5,093 nt of DNA from NCBI GenBank assembly GCA_946480705.1, contig CAMLLF010000357.1, positions 1-5,093 on the forward strand, written 5' to 3'. The stretch's first letter is position 1. Every line of letters starts with the position of its first letter. Under the pieces are notes generated by a model, which saw nothing but the letters and a program-made list of their open reading frames with translations, was not told where the DNA came from and made no database searches. Origin of the DNA: an uncultured Lysobacteraceae bacterium. Its GTDB lineage: Bacteria > Pseudomonadota > Gammaproteobacteria > Xanthomonadales > Rhodanobacteraceae. Both the position numbers and the translations under genes were made by a program. Shown one piece after another: positions 1 to 5,093 of this stretch.

Positions 1-1
1 G

Positions 2-112
2 ATCGACGGTGCGGGCAACGTCGACTCGAGCCCGGCGAGCTCGACGTGGACGGTCGCGATCGGCGATCGCAACCCCGCCGGCCGTGTGCGGCCAGCGGGA
101 ATAGCGCGATAA
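2..112 (+). pseudogene. C-terminal fragment of a bacterial Ig-like repeat protein (partial, probably broken)
   Basis: Frame 2 is open from the left edge to a TAA at 110-112. Its first ~19 residues read IDGAGNVDSSPASSTWTV, which matches the end of a bacterial Ig-like module of the 'DxAGNxDxxPAxxTWTV' type found in large surface or secreted repeat proteins. The resemblance stops near base 58. The remaining ~18 codons do not continue such a module and, from about base 81, run antisense to a recognisable RND efflux fragment. I infer that the genuine repeat-protein sequence ends between about 58 and 80 and that the stop is incidental. The upstream part lies outside the window. It could instead be the authentic short tail of the protein, but the antisense overlap argues against this. 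The call rests on motif recognition over about 19 residues only. Confidence 0.45.
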
Positions 113-2256
113 CGGTCGCGCCGACCGTTATCATCACGGGCCGCAGACGCATGATGCCGGCGTCGAGCAACGCGTCGAAGCCTTCGTCGCGTCCGCCGTG
201 GCCGAAGCGCAGGGATTTGCCGGTGACGTACACGCCGACGCCGAGCGGCGCCGCGCCGCGGACCTGGGACTGCGCGCACAGCCCGTCGGTCGGCTTCATG
301 GCGTATGTCGTCACCGGGCGCTGGTATTTTCTGGAAGAAATGCAATTTGCGGCAACGGCGAACCATCTCGGCAAGGGCTCCGTCGCGGCGCTGCGCGACG
401 GTGCGAAGGGGCTCGTCAAACCCGAGGTCGGCGCCTGGCAGACGCGCGCGGCCGCGTGGCAGTGGCGCACGCTGGCGCAGGCGGCCGCGCTGACGCCCGA
501 TGTCGACGCGACGCTCGCGACGGAATTCCGCACGGTCATGCAGTACAACGTCGACAACCTCTACGACACCTATATCGCGCAGCCGAACAATCCGTTCGGC
601 TTCATCCAGTCCGCCGCGACCTACGGCAACGGCGGCACGGCGGTCGTGCCGCCGTGGCAGCAGGACTTCTTCACCGCGGCCACCGGCTATGCGATCGCGC
701 TGCAGGCGCCGATGTCCGACGCGCATCGCGACCGGCTCGCGGGCTTCTTCGCCTGGACCGCGCGCAGCATCGTCGGCCGGCTCGGCGTTGCGTCGGGCTT
801 CTGGTACATCAACGGCGATCCTTACGTGCTGCGCATCAGCAACGCGGTGCTGCCGAACTACCAGACCGGCGCGGGGCCGTGGTTCGCCAACTGGTCGGAG
901 GTCTATGCCGCGCTGCCCGCGGCGCTGACGACGGCGAGCGCGCCGAACGGCTGGCTCGGCAGTACCGAAGGCACGCTCTGCGGCGAGATCATGCCGGGCG
1001 AACGCGCGATGTGGGGCAACCTGCAGCCGGCGATCGCCTATGCCGTGCGCTTCGGCGTCAGCGGCGCGCTCGCGGCGTACCAGCGCATGACCGGCGCGAC
1101 GAACTGGAACGCGTTCGTCAACGCGCTGAACGTGGCGCCGGTCTGGTCGGTCGCACCGGCTACGGGCGCGGCGCAGATGCCGGCCTGGCTCGCCGGCGCG
1201 CCGCTCGACACCTGGATCGAGATCCCGGGCACCGCGCTGACGCTCGGGCCGCTGCCGGTGTTCGGCGGATTCGCGGTGCGTGCGAGCGACAGCACGCTCG
1301 TCGTTGCGGCCGCAGGCGGCCATCAGGACTCGTCGAACAACGCGGTCGCGTCGATCCGCCTGTCGCAGGATGCGCCGGCCTGGGTGCTGCGCCAGACGGC
1401 GACCGCGAACCCGACGCCGAATCCGGTCTCGACCTGGGGCTACGAGATCGACGGCAAGCCGTCGCCGATGCACTTGTACCATTCGCTGCAATATATCCCT
1501 GCAATCGATGCGGTGCTGCGCCTCAACCCGCGCTACACCTGGCCCGGCGCGCACGATCTGACGCAGGCGCCGCAGGGTTTCAACGACGCGTTTGCGCTGA
1601 ACTCGCCGCCGAATCTCACCGACGCGTCGGGCTGGGCCGGCCGCGGCGTGCATCCGGCCAGTCCCGGCGGCGCGAGCGACTATGCGCTGTGCGTCGACGC
1701 CAACGGCCGCGTCTGGACATCGACCCTGCGGCGCTACGACCCGGCGACGCGCACCTGGATGGCGCCGGTGGCCAGCAGCGGCATCAGCGTGCGGTTTCCG
1801 GGCGCCTACGACAGCAGCCGGCGGCAGGTCGTCACGCTGCAGTGGGGCGACAGCCAGGGCGCCGGCAGCGGGTGGAATATCGGGCGCATTCCGATCGACG
1901 GCAACGCGCAGATCACGCTCGGGATCAATCCGTCCGCGGCATTCACGGCGCTCACGAATGCGCGGCCGCAGTATCCGGGTTTCGCCTACGACCCCAACCG
2001 CGACGAGTTCCTCGTCATCGCGGGCGGATCGTGGACCGGCAGCGGCGCGAGCCTGATTCCCGATCGCCGCATCTTCGTGCTCAAGCCGAACGCGACCAAC
2101 ACCTGGGATCTGACCGAACGCTCGATAGGCGGCGCCGCCTGGACCTGCCGCAACGACGGCGTCAACGCGCGGCTGCACTATCTGCCGCAGTTCAAGGGTT
2201 TCGTGTTCCAGCCGGACTGGACGCAGAATCTGCTGTTCTGCCGGACGGCCGTATGA
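46..2256 (+). CDS. Large hypothetical protein: helical toroid-like domain plus Kelch-like beta-propeller, N-terminally truncated
   Basis: The frame is open from the left edge to a TGA at 2254-2256; the first usable start is GTG 46 (736 aa). Sequence that looks like genuine protein begins only near residue 58 (base ~217), at LPVTYTPTPSGAAPRTWDCA. Residues 1-57 are Arg/Pro/Ser-rich, lie antisense to an RND fragment, and are probably not native. Residues ~75-390 are rich in Trp, aromatic and Ala helices (GRWYFLEEMQFAAT, WQQDFFTAATGYAIAL, FFAWTARSIVGRLG), like an alpha/alpha-toroid fold of the heparinase II/polysaccharide-lyase kind. No catalytic residues can be assigned. From ~395 to the end there are recurring Kelch-like blade motifs: GGHQDSSNNA, YIPAIDAVLRL, YDSSRRQVVTL, YDPNRDEFLVIAGG and YLPQFKGFVF. 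I recall similar proteins annotated only as hypothetical, sometimes near phage-like genes. No start here has a good Shine-Dalgarno; ATG 298 is an alternative start. Function is unknown, and it is possibly a non-expressed 5'-truncated gene. Confidence 0.6.
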   Translation: MDGRDRRSQPRRPCAASGNSAITVAPTVIITGRRRMMPASSNASKPSSRPPWPKRRDLPVTYTPTPSGAAPRTWDCAHSPSVGFMAYVVTGRWYFLEEMQFAATANHLGKGSVAALRDGAKGLVKPEVGAWQTRAAAWQWRTLAQAAALTPDVDATLATEFRTVMQYNVDNLYDTYIAQPNNPFGFIQSAATYGNGGTAVVPPWQQDFFTAATGYAIALQAPMSDAHRDRLAGFFAWTARSIVGRLGVASGFWYINGDPYVLRISNAVLPNYQTGAGPWFANWSEVYAALPAALTTASAPNGWLGSTEGTLCGEIMPGERAMWGNLQPAIAYAVRFGVSGALAAYQRMTGATNWNAFVNALNVAPVWSVAPATGAAQMPAWLAGAPLDTWIEIPGTALTLGPLPVFGGFAVRASDSTLVVAAAGGHQDSSNNAVASIRLSQDAPAWVLRQTATANPTPNPVSTWGYEIDGKPSPMHLYHSLQYIPAIDAVLRLNPRYTWPGAHDLTQAPQGFNDAFALNSPPNLTDASGWAGRGVHPASPGGASDYALCVDANGRVWTSTLRRYDPATRTWMAPVASSGISVRFPGAYDSSRRQVVTLQWGDSQGAGSGWNIGRIPIDGNAQITLGINPSAAFTALTNARPQYPGFAYDPNRDEFLVIAGGSWTGSGASLIPDRRIFVLKPNATNTWDLTERSIGGAAWTCRNDGVNARLHYLPQFKGFVFQPDWTQNLLFCRTAV
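81..194 (-). pseudogene. Internal fragment of an RND-family efflux permease
   Basis: Read on the minus strand, roughly 38 codons give a segment with ALLDAGIMRLRPVMITVGAT followed by VIALFPLAAHG. This is the conserved 'RLRPVxxT' amphipathic segment and the following transmembrane helix from the C-terminal half of HAE1/heavy-metal-type RND permeases, inner-membrane proton antiporters of about 1,000 residues. In that family the next residues are normally of the GPLW type and lead into the final helices. Here the match ends abruptly at about base 81. Toward the N-terminal side it fades near 194-206, where the antisense of the next gene begins. Nothing else of the transporter is present, so this is a remnant and not a gene. 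The family call is fairly confident; the exact edges are estimates. Confidence 0.6.
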
Positions 2257-2278
2257 GGGCGTGAAGCGACGGCGCCCG

Positions 2279-2308
2279 CGGCGTGTTGCGGAAACGGCCG
2301 CAACGCCG
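2279..2308 (+). terminator. Hairpin 23 bases after the toroid/Kelch gene, candidate terminator
   Basis: GTTGCGG (2285-2291) pairs with CCGCAAC (2298-2304) around a 6-base loop. After a two-base bulge (2283-2284), CGGC (2279-2282) pairs with GCCG (2305-2308). The total is 11 base pairs just past the stop codon. There is no run of T after it, so it is not a canonical intrinsic terminator. It could mark the 3' end by RNase protection or assist factor-dependent termination. Confidence 0.4.
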
Positions 2309-2358
2309 ACGCTTAGAGATTCCCTTAACGCGCAACTCGCGACAATTCCATCCTTGAA

Positions 2359-2381
2359 CGCCCGGCGCGTGCCGCCGGGCG
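2359..2381. terminator. Perfect 9-bp GC hairpin upstream of the VOC gene
   Basis: CGCCCGGCG (2359-2367) and CGCCGGGCG (2373-2381) are perfect reverse complements around a 5-base loop. The hairpin ends 34 bases before the VOC gene's ATG and 22 bases before its Shine-Dalgarno. No T tract follows on the plus strand. It may be a second, tandem termination element for the gene upstream, or a structured 5' leader of the VOC transcript. The sequence alone does not decide between these. Confidence 0.4.
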
Positions 2382-2403
2382 GACGCCGATGATGATCCGA
2401 GAC

Positions 2404-2409
2404 GAGGAG
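2404..2409 (+). promoter_or_regulatory. Shine-Dalgarno GAGGAG that fixes the VOC gene start
   Basis: GAGGAG sits 6 bases before ATG 2416, an ideal spacing. It lies downstream of the alternative ATG at 2389, so the shorter reading with N terminus MVAKNTV is preferred. Confidence 0.75.
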
Positions 2410-2415
2410 AACGCG

Positions 2416-2895
2416 ATGGTAGCCAAGAACACGGTCTGTCTCTGGTACGACGGCACGGCCGAGGACGCCGCGCGGTTCTATGCGCAGACATTTCCGGACA
2501 GCTCGGTGAACGCGATCCATCGTGCGCCCGGCGACTATCCCGACGGCAAGGAAGGCGACGTGCTGACCGTCGAGTTCACCGTCATGGGCATTCCGTGCAT
2601 CGGTCTCAACGGCGGCCCTGCGTTCAAGCCCGACGAGGCGTTCTCGTTCCAGGTCGCGACCGAAACCCAGGAAGAGACCGACCGCTACTGGAACGCGATC
2701 GTCGGCAACGGCGGCCAGGAAAGCGCCTGCGGCTGGTGCAAGGACAAATGGGGCCTGTCGTGGCAGATCACGCCGCGCGCGCTGACCGCGGCGTTCACCG
2801 ATCCCGACCGCGCCGCGGCGAAGCGCGCGTTCGACGCGATGATGCAGATGAAAAAAATCGACATTGCGACGATCGAGGCCGCGCGCCGCGGCTGA
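2416..2895 (+). CDS. VOC family protein (PhnB-like, 3-demethylubiquinone-9 3-methyltransferase-type domain)
   Basis: This 159-aa protein matches the usual length and motif order of the small PhnB/'3-dmu-9_3-mt' glyoxalase-fold family. Near the N terminus LWYDGTAEDAARFYAQTFPD (residues 9-28) is the signature 'LWFDGxAEEAxxFYxxxFPxS'. It is followed by LTVEFTVMGIPCIGLNGGP (50-68), AFSFQVATETQEETDRYWNA (75-94), and the hallmark GGQESACGWCKDKWGLSWQI (99-118). The C terminus ends with the typical helix around MMQMKKIDIATIEAA. These cytosolic proteins form dimers of beta-alpha-beta-beta-beta units. Despite the domain name, most are not shown to be methyltransferases and their substrates are generally unknown. 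The start is ATG 2416 with GAGGAG 6 bases upstream; an in-frame ATG at 2389 lacks support. It appears to be a single-gene unit, since 159 bp with two hairpins separate it from the gene before and the gene after it is convergent. No convincing -35/-10 pair was found in the gap. Confidence 0.92.
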   Translation: MVAKNTVCLWYDGTAEDAARFYAQTFPDSSVNAIHRAPGDYPDGKEGDVLTVEFTVMGIPCIGLNGGPAFKPDEAFSFQVATETQEETDRYWNAIVGNGGQESACGWCKDKWGLSWQITPRALTAAFTDPDRAAAKRAFDAMMQMKKIDIATIEAARRG

Positions 2896-2902
2896 TCGTC
2901 CG

Positions 2903-2945
2903 CCGCAGGCGCAGCCCCGCTGCGACGGCGGCGCTGCGCCTGCGG
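2903..2945. terminator. Very strong hairpin between convergent genes, likely bidirectional terminator
   Basis: CCGCAGGCGCAGC (2903-2915) and GCTGCGCCTGCGG (2933-2945) are a perfect 13-bp inverted repeat. After one C-C mismatch (2916/2932), a further 4 base pairs (2917-2920 with 2928-2931), a G-T wobble and a G-C pair close a three-base CGA loop. It starts 7 bases after the VOC gene's stop and ends 16 bases before the stop of the opposing secreted-protein gene, so it can serve both. Neither side has a T run, which is common in very GC-rich genomes. Confidence 0.7.
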
Positions 2946-2961
2946 TGACTCAATCGCCGGC

Positions 2962-3516
2962 TCAGCCGCCCGACGTCGTCGTGCCCGGCAGCTCGAAGAT
3001 GCACGGCGCGATGCCCGAGGAGAACGGATGCTCGACGATCACGAGCGACTGGTCGTCGACGGCGCCCGGACCGGGCAGGCTCGGCGACTCGACGTGGCCG
3101 CGCACGCGCACGGTGTAGCTGTCCGGCGTCGTGACGGTGCAGGCGACGGTCGCGCCGACGGTCTTGGCGCGCAGGTTGCTCTCGGTCGTGTCGCCGTCGT
3201 TGGAGCACAGTGCGCTCAGCGAGTCGTTGGTCGGTGCGACCTGGCGCGACGTCACGTTGAGGATGCTGCGATTGACGACGATGTCGTATTCGACATGGCC
3301 GCGCTCGACCTGGCATTCGGCGGAATAGCTGATGACGAGCGTGCGCGCGCCGCGGACGCTGATCGTCTTGCTGATGAACTCGGCGTCGAGCGGGCCGACC
3401 GGCACGGGCACCGCGCCGGTGTTGGTTTCGACGCTGACTTCGTCAGCCGTCGCGAACGGGGAGAGCGTCAGGCCGAGCAGCAGGGCGGCGGTCGACAGGC
3501 GGATCCGGGTATTCAT
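2962..3516 (-). CDS. Small secreted four-cysteine protein, family not recognised
   Basis: A 184-aa protein with a clear Sec signal peptide: MNTRIR basic start, hydrophobic STAALLLGLTLSP core, and a likely type I cleavage after residue 24 (ATA before DEVS). The mature ~160-residue part alternates hydrophobic and polar/Thr/Ser residues (ARTLVISYSAEC, HVEYDIVVN, YTVRVRGHVE), suggesting a beta-sandwich. It has four cysteines, at about residues 68, 104, 126 and 172, consistent with two disulfides after export to the periplasm or outside. The C terminus is a short Gly/Thr tail (LPGTTTSGG). There is no lipobox, transmembrane anchor or catalytic motif. The start ATG 3516 is chosen because of a GAGGA Shine-Dalgarno (3524-3528) and because the signal peptide begins there. 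The longer start at 3561 would add 15 polar residues in front of the signal. It lies 273 bp downstream of the SGNH gene on the same strand, probably with its own promoter. I do not recognise a function. Confidence 0.8.
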   Translation of the reverse strand: MNTRIRLSTAALLLGLTLSPFATADEVSVETNTGAVPVPVGPLDAEFISKTISVRGARTLVISYSAECQVERGHVEYDIVVNRSILNVTSRQVAPTNDSLSALCSNDGDTTESNLRAKTVGATVACTVTTPDSYTVRVRGHVESPSLPGPGAVDDQSLVIVEHPFSSGIAPCIFELPGTTTSGG

Positions 3517-3523
3517 GGCGTTG

Positions 3524-3528
3524 TCCTC
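3524..3528 (-). promoter_or_regulatory. Shine-Dalgarno GAGGA that fixes the secreted protein's start
   Basis: On the minus strand GAGGA lies 7 bases before ATG 3516. It also falls inside the possible upstream ORF (3513-3575), so translation of that ORF could influence access to this site. The in-frame upstream ATG at 3561 has no comparable site. Confidence 0.7.
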
Positions 3529-3557
3529 AGGGTGGCGAACGGTGCGGGTCGTGGTCT

Positions 3558-3577
3558 CCATGAGCGTGTCTTCATGG
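3558..3577 (-). repeat. Inverted repeat CCATGA-N8-TCATGG in the leader of the secreted-protein gene
   Basis: CCATGA (3558-3563) and TCATGG (3572-3577) are perfect 6-bp arms separated by 8 bases, located 42-61 bases before the start of the secreted-protein gene. They contain two minus-strand ATGs (3575 and 3561). It could be an operator or an RNA hairpin that hides the upstream ATGs. It could also be chance, since 6-bp arms are short. Confidence 0.3.
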
Positions 3578-3789
3578 GGATCGCCAGTACGTACGTATCG
3601 CGCTGCGGCCAGGGATCACCGCGAGAACAATGCAAGGAACGGGGTAGTCGCGCCGTCTGAGGCGAATGTTGCGTAAGCAATAAAACTACTTTGGAGAATC
3701 GCCGGGCAGGCCGGCCGGCATCCCGCGAACCACGAGGTGTTCCGAGGTCCGTGGGAAGGCCGGCGTAGTCCCGACGTGCGGCGCTGCCG
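3578..3789. other. Intergenic region upstream of the secreted-protein gene
   Basis: Together with the leader (3517-3577) this makes a 273-bp gap between two minus-strand genes. An AT-richer island at about 3662-3697 contains the near-palindrome TTGCGTAAGCAA (3671-3682), and a perfect TACGTACGTA palindrome lies at 3588-3597. The island is the likeliest promoter neighbourhood for the secreted-protein gene, but no hexamer pair with 16-18 bp spacing is convincing. On the side next to the SGNH stop, GC-rich partial repeats (GGCCGGC near 3707-3717 and 3757-3764; CCACG/CGTGG at 3730-3754) give only weak hairpins, so no terminator is called. No gene is supported here. Confidence 0.4.
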
Positions 3790-4815
3790 TCAACCGCGCT
3801 TGCGCGCCGGTTTCTTCCGCGCAGCCGGTCGCGCGGCCTTCGGCTTGCGCGCCGCCGGCCGCTTCGCCGCATCGCGAGCGACGGCCTCGGCGACGGCGTC
3901 CTTCGTGAACGGTTTCAGGTTCTTGCGCTGCGGCGTGAGGTCGGCGACGCGCCTGCGCGCCGCGGCGCGCGGTGCGGCAGTCATCACGACGGGCGCGGCG
4001 ACGTGGTCGGCGATCGCTTCGAGCCAGCGTTTCGCGAGGATCTCCCAGCCGGGTTCGAAAAAGTGGATTTCGTCGTGCCAGTCGGACGGCCGGATCGACG
4101 CGACGGCGTCGCGCGCATCGAACCACGACAGTCCGGGAATCGCACGCATGGTGTCGTTGAGCCGGTCGATGACCTCGCCGATCAGCGCGCGGCCGCGCTC
4201 GACCGGGAGCCCGAGCGTGCCGAGCAGGTGCTTGCCGACCCAGGGGCCGATGCCCTTGAACGGAATCACGATCTTGCCGCTTTTCAAGGTCGGCGTGACG
4301 CTGCCGTAGCCGTGCGCGATGACGGGGCAGCGCCACGGTGCGGCGAGTTCGAGCAGGTCGCCCCAGGATTCGCGGATGTCCTGCAATGCCGCGGCGAGCC
4401 GCGCCTGGAGGACCGTCCCGTTGCCGTCGGCGCCGGGGCCGATGAACCGCTCCGGGAACGGCAGGATGTCGTTGCCGCCGCCGGTGACGATGACGGCCTG
4501 GAAGCCGAACGTGATGCCGCGGCGCTCGCCGAGTTCCTGCAGGAAACCGAGGCCCTGGTGCAGATCGAAATCGCGCGACATGTCGGCCAGTTCCTTGCCG
4601 GGATGCGCGAAGCTCAGCACGTTCATCGGCCGCGAGCCGTTCGCTCCGGTCCACCGGCGGTCGTTGAGAAATTGCACGACGTTCCGGCCGTCCCAGAGAT
4701 TGCCCGGCAGCGACAGCCAGGAATCGCCGATCGCGAGTACGCGCAGTTCGTCGGGATGGCTGCGGCAGCGATCGAGGTAGCGTTCGCAGCGGCGCAGGTG
4801 CGGGGGCAAGGGCAT
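3790..4815 (-). CDS. SGNH/GDSL-type hydrolase with a Lys/Arg/Ala-rich C-terminal tail
   Basis: A 341-aa protein showing all four SGNH blocks in order. These are VLAIGDSWLSLPGN with the nucleophile Ser at residue 32; AHPGKEL with the block II Gly at about 73; VTGGGNDI with Asn at about 115; and DEIHFF with the Asp-x-x-His pair at about 248/251. SGNH hydrolases act as esterases, lipases or acyl/deacetylases; the substrate here cannot be read. The catalytic part ends near residue 275, followed by a ~62-residue low-complexity tail rich in Lys, Arg, Ala and Pro (repeats such as AARKPKAARPAARKKPARK), resembling bacterial histone H1-like tails. No signal peptide is visible, so it is probably cytosolic or exported by a non-Sec route. 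ATG 4815 is chosen because GGAG lies 8 bases upstream. Longer starts at 4845 and 4938 lack support, and the latter overlaps the ankyrin gene. It follows that gene by 76 bases, so co-transcription is likely. Confidence 0.85.
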   Translation of the reverse strand: MPLPPHLRRCERYLDRCRSHPDELRVLAIGDSWLSLPGNLWDGRNVVQFLNDRRWTGANGSRPMNVLSFAHPGKELADMSRDFDLHQGLGFLQELGERRGITFGFQAVIVTGGGNDILPFPERFIGPGADGNGTVLQARLAAALQDIRESWGDLLELAAPWRCPVIAHGYGSVTPTLKSGKIVIPFKGIGPWVGKHLLGTLGLPVERGRALIGEVIDRLNDTMRAIPGLSWFDARDAVASIRPSDWHDEIHFFEPGWEILAKRWLEAIADHVAAPVVMTAAPRAAARRRVADLTPQRKNLKPFTKDAVAEAVARDAAKRPAARKPKAARPAARKKPARKRG

Positions 4816-4823
4816 GACGGCAG

Positions 4824-4827
4824 CTCC
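4824..4827 (-). promoter_or_regulatory. Shine-Dalgarno GGAG that fixes the SGNH hydrolase start
   Basis: On the minus strand GGAG lies 8 bases before ATG 4815, giving the N terminus MPLPPHLRRCER. The in-frame ATG at 4845 is preceded only by a weak GGAT. Confidence 0.6.
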
Positions 4828-4891
4828 ATCGGCGGGGATGACCATCAGTGATCCGGGGGCGCGCAATCTCGCAGTGGCGTGCACCGGCAGT

Positions 4892-5093
4892 TCACGACGA
4901 GGCCGCGGCAGCGTCGAGCAGGGCCAGCACGTCGGCATGGCCGCGCTCCTGCGCGAACGCGCGTGGCGTGTGTCCCGCGGCTTCCGGACCGGGCTCCGCG
5001 CCGCGTTCGAGCAACAGCCGCACGATGTCGACGAGACCCATTTCGGCGGCGCGATGCAGCGCCGTGAAGCCGCGATCGTCGCGCGCGTTCGCA
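4892..5093 (-). CDS. Ankyrin-repeat protein, C-terminal part (partial)
   Basis: The last 66 codons of a minus-strand gene enter from the right edge and stop at TGA 4892-4894. The visible part holds one full ankyrin repeat, NARDDRGFTALHRAAEMG followed by LVDIVRLLLERGAEP. A degenerate final repeat follows (AAGHTPRAFAQERGHADVLALL), with the usual replacement of TALH by TPRAFA in the capping unit and a short Ala/Ser tail. Ankyrin repeats bind proteins; in bacteria they occur in periplasmic, secreted and immunity-type proteins, and the missing N terminus would be needed to choose. The gene lies 76 bases upstream of the SGNH hydrolase on the same strand, with no clear terminator between, so the two are probably one transcript. 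Confidence 0.9.
   Translation of the reverse strand, partial: ANARDDRGFTALHRAAEMGLVDIVRLLLERGAEPGPEAAGHTPRAFAQERGHADVLALLDAAAASS

Noticed and set aside
198..2264. Long plus-strand open frame of 688 codons overlapping the toroid/Kelch gene
   Set aside because: It is an Arg/Ala-rich shadow of the real frame, produced by GC bias. It shows no motifs, while the +1 frame shows clear domain motifs.
2389..2415. Upstream start for the VOC protein at ATG 2389
   Set aside because: It lies before the GAGGAG site, and the family N terminus begins at about the MVAKNTV start.
3517..3561. N-terminal extension of the secreted protein to ATG 3561
   Set aside because: It would place 15 polar residues in front of the signal peptide and lacks a ribosome site.
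3028..3660. 210-codon plus-strand frame opposite the secreted-protein gene
   Set aside because: It is antisense to a gene with a clear signal peptide and Shine-Dalgarno; the composition is typical of GC-driven shadow frames.
3730..3754. Hairpin CCACG/CGTGG as the SGNH gene's terminator
   Set aside because: It has only five pairs with a long loop and no T run, so it is too weak to call.
3686..4654. 322-codon minus-strand frame overlapping the SGNH gene
   Set aside because: It is an Arg-rich shadow in another frame, whereas the SGNH frame carries all four catalytic blocks.
4003..4851. 282-codon plus-strand frame opposite the SGNH gene
   Set aside because: It is an antisense shadow with no motif or ribosome site.
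4816..4938. N-terminal extension of the SGNH hydrolase to ATG 4938
   Set aside because: It would overlap the ankyrin coding sequence, has no supporting Shine-Dalgarno, and adds residues before the normal SGNH block I position.
1..5093. CRISPR array, tRNA or rRNA genes, transposase or insertion-sequence ends
   Set aside because: No regularly spaced direct repeats, cloverleaf-like segments, rRNA signatures or transposase motifs were seen on either strand.

Overview
The window is GC-rich (visibly well above 60% GC), with strong G/C preference at third codon positions and long spurious open frames on both strands. Together with its gene content, this suggests a high-GC proteobacterium, most plausibly Burkholderia sensu lato or a related betaproteobacterium. 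That assignment is inferred from style and cannot be proven from the window. No tRNA, rRNA, CRISPR array, transposase or insertion sequence was recognised.

Layout, left half (+ strand): the first ~215 bases look like a mosaic of three unrelated gene pieces. They are the tail of an Ig-like repeat protein (+), about 38 codons of an RND efflux permease (-), and then the point where a large hypothetical protein becomes recognisable. That large protein (to 2256) pairs a helical, toroid-like N-terminal half with a Kelch-like beta-propeller C-terminal half, and seems to have lost its natural N terminus. A 159-bp gap holding two GC hairpins leads to a complete VOC/PhnB-type gene (2416-2895) with a clear Shine-Dalgarno sequence.

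Layout, right half (- strand): a very stable hairpin (2903-2945) separates the VOC gene from a convergent gene for a small secreted four-cysteine protein of unknown family (2962-3516). Its leader carries an inverted repeat and a possible 20-codon upstream ORF whose stop overlaps the gene's start. Further right lie a 341-aa SGNH/GDSL hydrolase with a long Lys/Arg/Ala-rich C-terminal tail (3790-4815) and, just upstream on the same strand, the C-terminal end of an ankyrin-repeat protein running off the window (4892-5093). The last two are close enough to be one transcription unit.

Nothing links all five genes into a single pathway; this looks like accessory or peripheral chromosome content. The points most worth a second look are the mosaic junction at the left edge, the basic tail on the SGNH hydrolase, the ankyrin/SGNH pairing, and the leader of the secreted protein.
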